A stretch of 64,000 nucleotides of DNA from Desulfosporosinus sp. FKB (GTDB lineage: Bacteria; Bacillota; Desulfitobacteriia; Desulfitobacteriales; Desulfitobacteriaceae), in the NCBI RefSeq assembly GCF_002196705.1, contig NZ_NADJ01000038.1, forward strand, positions 365,420 through 429,419, read 5' to 3'. The stretch's first letter is position 1; each line of letters starts with the position of its first letter. Below the pieces are notes generated by a model. The model was not told the DNA's origin, did not search any database, and saw only the letters and a program-made list of their open reading frames with translations. The position numbers were made by a program, and so were the translations under genes. This document shows positions 1-8,239 of this stretch, piece by piece.

Positions 1-603
1 TTTGGAGACATCCTTGGTAAAAATCATTGGAGAGATTTCGACCAAGTATGGGTGATTGTTACCCCATTAATGCCAATGCCTTTATACCCACTTCATTGGA
101 GTTACTTGGCTAGGATTCATATCACCGACCAAAACCTTGAGATGTTTGGGACCCTCGGTAAGTATAGCTTTCGAGACCCAATATTCGAGGATACCAAAGT
201 GGGATGTCTAGTGTCAGAAATATATCAAGCAATAAAACGTATTAACCGAGATAATAGTAAGCCATCTCGGTCTTTTCTTGTCCAAAGTGACGAAAGAGTC
301 GTCGAAGGAGTAATACGGCAATTCCCCGGAATAAAGATTGGAGAGCCTATTAATTTGGACGATGTCGAGTACAAAGAAGGAAAAAAGTCTAACAAGATTC
401 CCCGGCCCATTCAACTAGCAAACCTTCTTAGAGATTTGGATCCCGGAACCTACACTAAAAAGTATTTATATGATCGTCTAGGGTGGCCCCCTCACAATAA
501 GCTTGGAAGATACTTTACCGATCCAAAAATAAAGGAACTGGAAGCAATTGGTCTGATAAAAATACTGACCCGTAAGGTAGAAGTGTATGATAAAGCAGCT
601 TAA
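1..603 (+). CDS. C-terminal part of an uncharacterised protein (5' end outside window)
   Basis: The reading frame is open from base 1, so the start lies upstream of the window and only about the last 200 residues are seen. It begins FGDILGKNHWRDFDQVWV. The last 65 residues are helical and basic with hydrophobic spacing that would fit a winged-helix-like fold. I do not recognise the family; the opening segment has the look of the end of a helicase or primase-like domain, but that is a guess. It is followed by a sigma-like gene and the tRNA-derived repeat, so it is probably cargo of a second integrated element. Confidence 0.6.
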   Translation, partial: FGDILGKNHWRDFDQVWVIVTPLMPMPLYPLHWSYLARIHITDQNLEMFGTLGKYSFRDPIFEDTKVGCLVSEIYQAIKRINRDNSKPSRSFLVQSDERVVEGVIRQFPGIKIGEPINLDDVEYKEGKKSNKIPRPIQLANLLRDLDPGTYTKKYLYDRLGWPPHNKLGRYFTDPKIKELEAIGLIKILTRKVEVYDKAA

Positions 604-957
604 TGCCAAAGTCGTCATTTCTCTATATATACTGTTAATAGAGTTTTGTCGACTTCAAAGACATAGGGATAGTTATGTAACGTAATAAATAGCTACCCTC
701 CACTTTACCTTTAGGTAGTAAATATCTTTACCAACTTTACTGTTTAACTTGCTCGAACGAAGTGAAGAGCATCTTCGAAACGAAGTGAAGAAGATCACTA
801 CTCTAATTTAGAGGGTGTCTTCTACTTTTATTTTAGCCTCTTCTGTCGTTAAAATGACCTGTGACCTGACTTAGTTCTATCCCGTATATCTTATTATCTC
901 CTTTACAAACTCGTTCTTAAGGACGGGTTTTACTTTTTTAAAAGGGAGGAATATTAA
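604..957. other. intergenic stretch with two adjacent stem-loops
   Basis: No gene seen. At 751-770 and 771-795 two consecutive stem-loops share an almost identical loop (GAACGAAGTGAA and GAAACGAAGTGAA). An A/T-rich leader with the RBS GGGAGG at about 943-948 precedes the TTG start at 958. Confidence 0.4.
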
Positions 958-1641
958 TTGACTATAGTTCAATCGGAACGACTGTGGATTGAAGCACATG
1001 AATCAAATACTTGGAAAGAAATTGAATATGACCGTGAAGTCAGGCTAAGTCATTATAACAGTGGAAAAAGGTCTGTTACAGAATCTCTCGAAAAAGTTCT
1101 TATGGGTGGTGATGACTGGCAGCTATACGAAATATTACGACTCCCCTTAAAGAAAAAGGCTAAAAGCTACGAGAATAGGTGGGAAAACTACAGAATTTCC
1201 CAACACGATTTTGAGTCAGCTTTTTGGGAAGAAACGTGGAAAGTAATTGAGAATCGTAAATGGACAGGTGCTAACGGAAAATTCCTGTTGTACGAGACGT
1301 TATGCATTTCTTGGGACAGGGCTGCTATAGACGTAATAAGATTTGCAACTAGAAAGAAACGAGAAAATAATGCCCGTGCCCTACCTCTTCACGATAGTTT
1401 CGAAGAGTATCATCCCGACACGAGAATTGATGTTGAAGCCGAAGTTATCAACAGACTCACGATCGAGGAAATATTGTCCGTTCAAGGATTAACATCTGAG
1501 GAAAAACAACTACTAGAGATTATCAGGTGGGATCCTGAAGGCTCGTTGAGAGAACTCGGAACACGGATAAATTGCAGCAAAGATAAAATTAGCAGAACAT
1601 TAGCCCGAATCCGAAAGAAAATTAACACAGATTTACTGTAA
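958..1641 (+). CDS. sigma-70-like / ECF-type regulator with C-terminal HTH
   Basis: 227 residues from a TTG start, chosen because GGGAGG lies 9 bases upstream. The last 60 residues (LTSEEKQLLEI ... SKDKISRTLARIRKKI) have the layout of a sigma region 4 or LuxR-type helix-turn-helix, and the middle (FESAFWEETWKVIE, then DRAAIDVIRFATRKKRE) resembles a diverged sigma region 2. It would direct RNA polymerase to element promoters; that role is inferred. It ends 150 bases before the tRNA-Trp repeat, so it sits at the right end of the left-hand accessory DNA. Confidence 0.55.
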   Translation: MTIVQSERLWIEAHESNTWKEIEYDREVRLSHYNSGKRSVTESLEKVLMGGDDWQLYEILRLPLKKKAKSYENRWENYRISQHDFESAFWEETWKVIENRKWTGANGKFLLYETLCISWDRAAIDVIRFATRKKRENNARALPLHDSFEEYHPDTRIDVEAEVINRLTIEEILSVQGLTSEEKQLLEIIRWDPEGSLRELGTRINCSKDKISRTLARIRKKINTDLL

Positions 1642-1792
1642 GGGTTACGTAGAAAAACCTTGAATGTTCTTGCTAATAACGTGTTAATCGAATAAAATAA
1701 CAAATAGGAGCAAACCGTCCTATCGACGGCTCAAAAACAGTCTCAAACCCTTATGTGGCAAGGATTACAGGAATTTACAATTTCTGATGGGT

Positions 1793-1836
1793 CTCCAAAA
1801 CCGTCAGTGAGGGTTCGACTCCTTCATCCCCTGCCA
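1793..1836 (+). repeat. left attachment site, 3' half of tRNA-Trp
   Basis: The 44 bases begin with an anticodon loop CTCCAAA (anticodon CCA), then a T arm (stem GAGGG/CCTTC, loop TTCGACT), a 3' acceptor strand ATCCCCT, G and CCA. The 5' half (expected acceptor AGGGGAT) is absent upstream. Identical to 17932-17975, with flanks unrelated on both sides. Confidence 0.85.
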
Positions 1837-1848
1837 AATGAAAAGTGA

Positions 1849-1882
1849 GACACCGCAAGGATTTGCGGTGTTTTTTGTTTTA
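1849..1882 (+). terminator. terminator after left tRNA fragment
   Basis: CACCGCAA and TTGCGGTG pair around a short loop and are followed by a T-rich run. It is placed as a tRNA terminator would be. Confidence 0.75.
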
Positions 1883-1899
1883 TGCATTGACTGTATAAT

Positions 1900-1932
1900 T
1901 TGGAGTTTGGGGACTATTTGGGGACTAAAGAT
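1900..1932 (+). repeat. 12-bp direct repeats near left end (possible integrase arm sites)
   Basis: The unit TTTGGGGACTAT occurs in tandem and ends in AAAGAT. The same unit is repeated four times at 17772-17820, also ending AAAGAT. Arm-type integrase binding sites are an inference from position and repetition. Confidence 0.5.
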
Positions 1933-1998
1933 ACGCTAAGTTACCATACCTTACGCCTAAGAACATCAAAACCAGTCTTTTTAAGTAGACTAGAATTA

Positions 1999-3393
1999 CT
2001 AAGATTTTAGAATGTCCAAGAATTCTTTTCGGTATTTAGAATTTAATAAGTTATTAAATCCCCCTAAATCCTTATGGGCAATCAAACTTTGCTTAATATC
2101 AGCAAAATCAATTTCTATAATTTGTCGTATTACCTCCATTTCTTTTTTAATATCTTTTTCCTCATTTCTTCTATCTAGTGCGATTGCTAGTTCTATGCCT
2201 GCAAGGTAATCGTATATGTTTTCTTCAAATATTTTATTTAAAAAATAAATTCTATTTCCTCCATCTTTAAAATATTTACGTTCTAAGCCTACATAAAGTT
2301 TATAAGCTGGCACCAACTTATTTTCTTCAAATTCATTTGTTTTACCAATATTCAAAGCTATGTCAAGATAACTTTTGATTTTATCATAAAAAGGCAGGTC
2401 TATATCAGATGCAAATTGAAAATATATAGTAGCTAATTTAATGTACATGTCAAATCTGAATTCTGCCGATTTAATCGAAGGATTCTTTTCCAATAAGCTA
2501 ATTATCTTTTCGTAATTAGATCTAAGATCATAAATTCCAAATCTATCTTTTTGCTCTATTTCAAATGCCTGATTATAAATGGTATCAATTTCTAATTCAA
2601 TTGTTTTAACATTTAATTGTGATAACTTATTATTGAGATCTTCACTTAATAATATATCACTTCTAGAATGTACTGAACTACTTTCAACCATTTTTACATG
2701 CTCTTCTACTAATGTATTTTTCAATGTACAAGCTTCAATAAAATACTTTCCAAGTATTGTAGGGGTAACAACAGAAAACTTTTGTCCGCCTCCAATTGAA
2801 AGCGTTGGTGTAACGCATCCCAATCTAGATAGATTTGCCAGAGCCAATAAAACTTCCTCATTTTTAAGTTCTGTTTGTCTTTCACTAAAATCATTTACAA
2901 CAGTTGCTTTTTCTGGCAAACATGTTGTATTAACACCCCCATGCTGAATTTCTTCAAAAGGGAGACTATATATTTTTTCAAGGATTTTTGCTTCAAAAGG
3001 TGTTAACCTTTCCAAAATATCAATGTAGCTTCTCGTTAATTCAATTTTGTTTTCATTACTAACCGAATTCACAAGAAGCTTAGCCCATAAATCTTGTAAA
3101 TAGTCATTCTCTTCAAGAGTAGCTGCTTGTAAAAGCGGAACAGCAAATTTTAGTTCTAATGGCTTATCAGGTTTATCCATTCCAGTACTTTTCATAAATT
3201 CTTCGGCTCTTTTCATCAATCGCATTTGTCTTTCCCATCTTGTGTACTTCAACTTATCTTCGAAAATTCCCATTCCCTGTTCTAATGAACCTGATATATA
3301 TTTTGAAATGAAATGACCAAAATTTTGGGCTATATCTATTGCTTTACCTGTTGTTTTCGCAACTTCTTCCACCGTTTTTAAATCGTCAGTCAT
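1999..3393 (-). CDS. Abi-alpha (DUF4393)-like protein with long helical C-terminal extension
   Basis: 464 residues from the ATG at 3393, preceded by GGGGGAT. Residues 1-150 match the Abi-alpha/DUF4393 pattern: a helical region with an amphipathic stretch (IDIAQNFGHFISKYISGS), then ERQMRLMKRAEEF and ENDYLQDLWAKLLVNS. Abi-alpha proteins are linked to abortive infection against phage. Residues from about 230 onward are all helical with TPR-like spacing and no recognised domain. It is the first gene inside the left end, transcribed toward the attachment site, a usual position for defence cargo. Family fit is good; the defence role is inferred. Confidence 0.65.
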   Translation of the reverse strand: MTDDLKTVEEVAKTTGKAIDIAQNFGHFISKYISGSLEQGMGIFEDKLKYTRWERQMRLMKRAEEFMKSTGMDKPDKPLELKFAVPLLQAATLEENDYLQDLWAKLLVNSVSNENKIELTRSYIDILERLTPFEAKILEKIYSLPFEEIQHGGVNTTCLPEKATVVNDFSERQTELKNEEVLLALANLSRLGCVTPTLSIGGGQKFSVVTPTILGKYFIEACTLKNTLVEEHVKMVESSSVHSRSDILLSEDLNNKLSQLNVKTIELEIDTIYNQAFEIEQKDRFGIYDLRSNYEKIISLLEKNPSIKSAEFRFDMYIKLATIYFQFASDIDLPFYDKIKSYLDIALNIGKTNEFEENKLVPAYKLYVGLERKYFKDGGNRIYFLNKIFEENIYDYLAGIELAIALDRRNEEKDIKKEMEVIRQIIEIDFADIKQSLIAHKDLGGFNNLLNSKYRKEFLDILKS

Positions 3394-3519
3394 TCTTAAT
3401 ATCCCCCAATCCCAGTATACTTGCCAGTACATCCTAATTATCGCGTATCGGTCTCGCAAAGTAAGGGAAATTATGTCGAAATAATGCACGCAAAAGAAGA
3501 GAGGCACGTACGCCCTCCC

Positions 3520-3825
3520 TCATTTTAATCCTAAATCATTTTTTAAGGTAAGCCATATATTTTTATAAGTTTGCTTTGGGTTCGTTCCTTTTGGCAGGGG
3601 ATCGCGCCCTTTTTTAAATCCGGCAATGATGGGCATTTTCTTTTTAGGCTTATAGTTTGGGTTTTCCAGATGCTTTCTCTTTTCTTTCGCATCATCAATG
3701 ATCTTTTTAGTAATCGTGTTCGTGATTTTCCCAGCTTGTCGGGAAGATGTTGCTACTGGGGAAAGAACAAGGGAACCAGCTAGAATAACCATCATAACCT
3801 TAATCAGTGGATTTACAACCGGCAT
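3520..3825 (-). CDS. small exported or membrane-anchored protein, unknown function
   Basis: 101 residues from ATG with GAGGAGCG upstream. Residues 6-28 form a hydrophobic segment (LIKVMMVILAGSLVLSPVA) that could be a signal peptide or anchor; the rest is strongly basic with proline-lysine stretches (NPNYKPKKKMP). It overlaps the 3' end of the Replic_Relax gene by 13 bases, so it belongs to that operon. A link to DNA transfer is possible from context only. Confidence 0.55.
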   Translation of the reverse strand: MPVVNPLIKVMMVILAGSLVLSPVATSSRQAGKITNTITKKIIDDAKEKRKHLENPNYKPKKKMPIIAGFKKGRDPLPKGTNPKQTYKNIWLTLKNDLGLK

Positions 3826-4502
3826 AAGTTATCGCTCCTCTCTTCTTTAATGGCAGATAAAAGATGAACTTCAAACTTAACCTTTGTATTGGCATTGGCT
3901 ATAAACTCCTTGATCTGTTGAGCACGCCTAACACTATCTGTTACCACAATGATTTTAGGGAACCGCTGAGGGTTATTTAGTCTCTTTAGTAAAGGTGATC
4001 CCGGAATACCTTCGCGATTATATAGTGATACATACTTTTCAACCTTATCGAACCTATTTCGGTTTAATCCTGTTTCAAACTCAATACAGAACCAACGAAT
4101 TTCACCTGTAATTGAGATTTTTACTGAACATAGAGCGTCAGCTTGAAGAATATCGCCAAACTCTTTTAACTGCTCAAGTTCGAAGGTAAGGAGATTTTCT
4201 CCGTATTGTCGTTTCATCCATACATAGCACCATGTTACCCCTAATGCATGCGGCACATGATCGGGAAGTTTCTTTCTATAATAAATGGTGGCAGTGTCCA
4301 AGGATAATCTAGTCTTCTTGACCAGTCTCTTATCTACAAGGATTTTCATTCTGGCCTGACACTTTCTTAAACCAGAAGGAAACCTGAAGAACAATTCTGC
4401 AATTTGATTTGTATCCATGACCTTACAAAAGGTAATGGTGTCTAAAATAGCTTGGTCACGTATTAATCCTTTCTGTATGTTCGTCATTACTGGCAAACTC
4501 AT
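3813..4502 (-). CDS. replication-relaxation (Replic_Relax) family protein
   Basis: 229 residues. The N-terminal third is a winged-helix-like region (ILDTITFCKVMDTNQIAELF, then RKCQARMKILVDKRLVKKTR) and the rest a compact alpha/beta domain with the conserved stretch WFCIEFETGLNR. This matches Replic_Relax proteins, found on plasmids and integrative elements and linked to relaxation or replication of the element. The gene starts inside the shifted 3' extension of the FtsK-like gene, so the two are translationally close. Confidence 0.65.
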   Translation of the reverse strand: MSLPVMTNIQKGLIRDQAILDTITFCKVMDTNQIAELFFRFPSGLRKCQARMKILVDKRLVKKTRLSLDTATIYYRKKLPDHVPHALGVTWCYVWMKRQYGENLLTFELEQLKEFGDILQADALCSVKISITGEIRWFCIEFETGLNRNRFDKVEKYVSLYNREGIPGSPLLKRLNNPQRFPKIIVVTDSVRRAQQIKEFIANANTKVKFEVHLLSAIKEERSDNLCRL

Positions 4503-5588
4503 ACACCCCTTTCGGGACCCGCTCGGAAAGCAGTTTCTGGGCTTCTCGTGCGTTTAAGAACATGGCCTGGGCTACTGGTCTAGGTCATTATTCCAAACGC
4601 CCCTGCCCTTAATTTTAGGCAGCTCTGCGCCTCTTGTATTTCCCGATCCAAGTACAATCTGACTGTCTGCTTGATCCCTTACGTGAAAGCACATTGCCCC
4701 TGACAATTGACTGCGAACGTCTGTAAAACCGTCCCATATTTTCGCCCCTGGCTTTTGAGTGGCAAGAATCATACTTATACCGGATACCCTTGAAAGCACC
4801 GACAAGTCACCAATGGCCTGAAATGCTACTTTACTCCTAATCTGCGTTAACTCATCAGCAATAAGGACGAGATAAGGCAAGTCATCGTGGTTCTCGCAAT
4901 ACTCCGCGAAGTTCTGCGCTCCGGCTTCTCGAAGAATACCCTGTCGCCGGTGCATTTCTTCGACGTGAAATCGAAGTAATTCTTCGGCCTCAGAGTCATT
5001 AAGGGCAAGGTTTACCCACGGACTAAAGCGCGGAAAGTCAACACCTTTGCGCTCCACTACCGATACCTTAATACCTTTAAGAAGGAAGGCAACCATCAGA
5101 ACCAGAAGAAAAGAAGTTTTCCCAAAACCAGTTTGTCCGCCCACCATCATATGAGGTAATGAATAAAGGTCCTCAACGAGTGTCTTGCCGTCCGGAGTAA
5201 CACCAACCGGGAAAGGAGCGATCATATCGGGATAAAGGGCAGGATCGAAATTGAATTTGATTTCTTTAGGAAATTCTCCCTTAAAGGTTTTGAGAATTAA
5301 TCTCCTGCCCTTGACCTCTATCTCCACAATAGAATTAAGATAACTTTCGAAGTAATGCCGATTAGCCTCGAAGTCAGTCCGATCCACGCCAGCAGGAAGA
5401 GCAAATACATAATCTATGCCGGAATCTGTTTTATGTTCCTTTATGAGAATTGGTCTTTGCTCTTCCTTATTCTGCAAGTGCGTTGCAGTGATAACGTCCA
5501 TAATGTTATTTTTCTTGAATTGCCTAATTCCCCAGCTAATCAAAGAAGCTGCAATACCTATGATGTCGGGATTAACGACACCAGGCAT
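4456..5588 (-). pseudogene. FtsK/SpoIIIE-like DNA translocase with a frameshift near its end
   Basis: The main frame gives 338 residues (4572-5588). Walker A GGQTGFGKTS is at residues 150-159, Walker B LVLIADE near 243, and ATQKP follows; this is the motor of FtsK/TcpA-type coupling proteins that pump DNA during element transfer. An N-terminal hydrophobic stretch (IIGIAASLISWGI) may be an anchor. After GRGVWNNDLDQ a stop occurs, but another frame continues as VAQAMFLNAREAQKLLSER and on to 4456, as expected for the family C terminus. Either a mutation, a sequencing error, or a programmed shift; the rest looks intact. Confidence 0.65.
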
Positions 5589-5599
5589 ATCATCACTCC

Positions 5600-5926
5600 T
5601 TAGTTAAAAATATTAGATAATCCGTTCTTAGCTCGTTCAATCTCACCCATTAAAGCTAAGGCGTCATTAAATCCCAGTTTGTAGCATGATTTTTGAAGTT
5701 CAGCAAGTTGTTCTCCGTGGATAGCATCAGTGCTAGCGAAATACCAAAATAACTCTTTCCACCGTTTTTTACCAAGACGCTGTTTTATCTTGCGGTCTAA
5801 GGTATTTTGCTTTTCAAAATGCCTTTCGTAGTTACCGGATGTGTAATAATCGCATAACCTTGGACGTTCATCGAATAGGATTGCGATACATTCTGTAAGG
5901 CTTAATGAATCATTGCTAAATGACAT
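5600..5926 (-). CDS. small acidic/basic helical protein, paralogue of two neighbours
   Basis: 108 residues, ATG with GGAGGAATAGCA upstream. The C terminus (LQKSCYKLGFNDALALMGEI) shares the pattern YxxGFxDAxxLM with the genes at 6178 and 6504. No known domain; similar short proteins occur in phage and element replication modules. It lies 4 bases after an excisionase-like gene, so it is co-transcribed with it. Confidence 0.55.
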   Translation of the reverse strand: MSFSNDSLSLTECIAILFDERPRLCDYYTSGNYERHFEKQNTLDRKIKQRLGKKRWKELFWYFASTDAIHGEQLAELQKSCYKLGFNDALALMGEIERAKNGLSNIFN

Positions 5927-5930
5927 TGTG

Positions 5931-6146
5931 CTATTCCTCCGTTAACAGTTTAACGCCTGCATATTCATACAACTTTGCTCTTGAAATGTAGTAAGTCCAC
6001 TTGGAACTCATCTTTACTGCTGATCCAAAAGGCAAAATCCCGGTTTGCAAACCAACCCTTATAAATTGTTGGCACTTTCCCAAAAACTCAGCGGCCTCAC
6101 GAACCGAAACGTTTTTGCTTTCAGAGCCATCGTTAGGTTTTTTCAT
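5931..6146 (-). CDS. excisionase-like helix-turn-helix protein
   Basis: 71 residues. VSVREAAEFLGKCQQFIRVGLQTGILPFG is split here as a MerR/Xis-type helix-turn-helix (VSVREAAEFLG, then QFIRVGLQTG) followed by a wing with WTYYISRAKLYEY. Such proteins bend DNA for excision or act as small repressors. It lies in the element's replication and transfer operon rather than beside the integrase. Confidence 0.6.
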   Translation of the reverse strand: MKKPNDGSESKNVSVREAAEFLGKCQQFIRVGLQTGILPFGSAVKMSSKWTYYISRAKLYEYAGVKLLTEE

Positions 6147-6177
6147 CTGATAATCCCTTTTTCTTCCATATTAATTG

Positions 6178-6447
6178 TTAAGCTGTTTTTGGCATTACTT
6201 CTTCTGAAAATTCAAAAGCATCACTAAATCCCATCTTATAGCCTGTTTCCTCGCAAATACCCAATAATTCTGATCCTACTCTATCCAAGTCAAGGAGAAG
6301 TTGAACTACATCTTCTGGTAACAACTTTGCAATTTCATCGATAAGTTTGCAATACTCACCCCTTTTGACACCGAACTCATCAGGGTAAATATCTGGTGCT
6401 GAAGCTTCTTCCATTCTGGTATGGTACAAAATTCCGATTAAATCCAT
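6178..6447 (-). CDS. small helical protein, paralogue family member
   Basis: 89 residues. The C terminus ICEETGYKMGFSDAFEFSEE matches the GYxxGFxDA motif of the genes at 5600 and 6504, and the middle (LLPEDVVQLLLDLDRV) is a helix typical of DUF6809-like proteins. Function unknown. RBS GGAGATGAGGG precedes the start. Confidence 0.55.
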   Translation of the reverse strand: MDLIGILYHTRMEEASAPDIYPDEFGVKRGEYCKLIDEIAKLLPEDVVQLLLDLDRVGSELLGICEETGYKMGFSDAFEFSEEVMPKTA

Positions 6448-6503
6448 TGGTTTCCCTCATCTCCTTAAATTTATTTTTTGTTATTCCAAATCACCGACGA
6501 TTT

Positions 6504-6791
6504 TTAGGCACCTCTTCTAAAATCAAATGTTTCAACCTTGGTAAGGCCCAACTCATTAAACGTCATAGCTGCCATCAAATCGCTTATTCCATCTCTATAA
6601 CCTGCGCTAAAGCAGATATCTTCCATGGTGAAAAAAGCATCCTCAATTAGGCCTAAAGTTTTAGGGGATAACTCTATGATTTCCTTTAAAGCGTTCCTAA
6701 CCCATTCCCTAGCCTCTTGATACTCTTTAGTACATATAAATTTTTCATGTCGATTGCTAATAAGTTCTTCGAGATTGCTGTCGGTATCCAC
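6504..6791 (-). CDS. small helical protein, paralogue family member
   Basis: 95 residues. EIIELSPKTLGLIEDAFFTM followed by GYRDGISDLMAAMTF repeats the layout of the 6178 and 5600 products: a helix, then GYxxGxSDxM. This is the most upstream gene of the minus-strand operon running to 3520. Function unknown. Confidence 0.5.
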   Translation of the reverse strand: MDTDSNLEELISNRHEKFICTKEYQEAREWVRNALKEIIELSPKTLGLIEDAFFTMEDICFSAGYRDGISDLMAAMTFNELGLTKVETFDFRRGA

Positions 6792-6933
6792 CAGTGAATT
6801 ATTAGATGCAGAAAAATCCTTTACCTCACTTCAAAGCCTTAATTGCAAATCGAATTGCAACCCTTTCGATTCTAAATAATCCTTTATAAAAATTTAAATT
6901 TGTAGATTCCAGGGGGTTGCACCCTGGCTTACA

Positions 6934-6966
6934 AAAGATTGGTAGTGAACCAATCTTTTTGTTTTT
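6934..6966 (+). terminator. hairpin terminator
   Basis: AAAGATTGG and CCAATCTTT pair around TAGTGAA, followed by a T-rich run. It stands between the operon start and the DnaA-box cluster. Confidence 0.6.
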
Positions 6967-7000
6967 ATATAGATCAACAAGAACATTTCGCCGTCGGGGT

Positions 7001-7075
7001 TGTGGTGAGTGTGGATAAGCTCTTTTAAGGAATACCCATAATTGCTTATCCACGGAACGGCACTATCCACAACCC
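7001..7075. other. DnaA-box cluster with inverted repeat, possible element origin
   Basis: An exact DnaA box in reverse orientation (TGTGGATAA) is at 7010-7018; TTATCCACG at 7046-7054 and CTATCCACA at 7063-7071 each differ by one base. GTGGATAAGC (7011-7020) and GCTTATCCAC (7044-7053) form a perfect 10-bp inverted repeat. An A/T-rich stretch follows at 7125-7150. Lies just upstream of the Replic_Relax operon. Use as an origin is inferred. Confidence 0.5.
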
Positions 7076-7181
7076 TTAACCCTTAAGAAAGATAAGCCGA
7101 CCGGGAATAAATCATTTACACGCTCTTTCAATTAAATATATCCTTAAATACGTTGGCGGCGCGGCGGAATGGAGAATAACA

Positions 7182-8027
7182 ATGTCTGGATTTTTTACTT
7201 ATGAAGAGAGACTGAATCTGCAGAAGTACCTGAAAGAAAGTCATTCATTTAAAGAAATCGGCCGTAGGTTGTACAAGAATTCAACAACTATTTCCAGAGA
7301 AGTCCGCAAACATCTCTCTGAAGTTGCCACCGGTTATCCAGGATTTCCTTACAATGCATGCAAGAATCGGTTCAACTGCAGAAGGAAAGGGATCTGCGGT
7401 AAGGAATGCACAAGGTCCTCAACCGTCTATTGTAAGCTATGCCCAAAGTGTAATGCCAACTGTGAAGATTTTATCGAGGAAATCTGTACTGCTAGATTTC
7501 GTGTACCCTATGTCTGCAATGGCTGCGAACAGATTGGCAAATGTACCTTGCTGAAAAGTATATATGATGCGGAGCATGCTCATCTCAAAGCTCATAGAAC
7601 CATATCGGAATCAAGGAGTGGCCTGTGTGTTTGCGAAGAGGAGATTGCCAGGCTGAATGCCATCATCAGTCCACTGGTAAAGCAAGGACAATCCATCCAT
7701 CAGATTTATGTAACCCATCAAGATAAGCTTATGTGCAGTGAGAAAACCATCTATAACTACATTGACGCCTGTCTTCTTGATGTACGTAACATCGATTTGC
7801 CGAGGAAAGTGAAGTTCCGTGAACGCTATAAAAAACCAGAATTCAAAGTGGACAAAGGATGTCGGATTGGTCGAAACTATGAAGCGTTCCAAGCTTTCCT
7901 AGAAAAGAATCCGGATACAGCTATTGTGCAGATGGACTCTGTCATAGGCACAAAAGGCGGCAAATGTCTGCTAACGATCCACTTTGTAGATACCAGCTTA
8001 CAAAATGGCATCTCGCCTTTCAATTAA
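7182..8027 (+). pseudogene. IS30-family transposase, C-terminally truncated
   Basis: The N-terminal HTH (FFTYEERLNLQKYLKES, FKEIGRRLYKNSTTISREV) and the cysteine-rich middle (CKLCPKCNANC) are typical of IS30 transposases. The catalytic core starts with TAIVQMDSVIGTKGGKCL, the first D of the DDE triad, and breaks off after HFVDTSLQ; the last seven residues come from unrelated DNA. The second D and the E are missing, so it cannot act. No terminal inverted repeats were found. Confidence 0.75.
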
Positions 8028-8239
8028 GTAGCTATAAACCGTTTCAAAAAATGCTCCTAGATAAGGGATTAAAGAAACAACAAGTTATGGTTGACGCTGG
8101 GATTTCAAACGCAACCATGGCAAAATTAAATACTAATGCTTATGTGTCATTAGAAATCATTGATAAGTTGTGCTTTGCTTTAGATTGCCAACCTGGTGAT
8201 CTTCTAGAATACGCTACTTCTTTTAGTGCCCTACTTTGA
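8028..8239 (+). pseudogene. XRE-family (YozG-like) HTH regulator, 5' end lost
   Basis: The frame reads SYKPFQKMLLDKGLKKQQ then ISNATMAKLNTNAY and IIDKLCFALDCQPGDLLEY, a complete Cro/C1 HTH. Its expected start just before SYKPFQ is replaced by the truncated transposase at about 8005-8030. An internal ATG at 8051 could still give a short product without the first helix. The junction suggests that a deletion joined the two genes. Confidence 0.55.

Noticed and set aside
6826-7053. 75-codon minus-strand frame over the DnaA-box region
   Set aside because: No RBS, and it spans a terminator and the DnaA boxes; composition is not gene-like.
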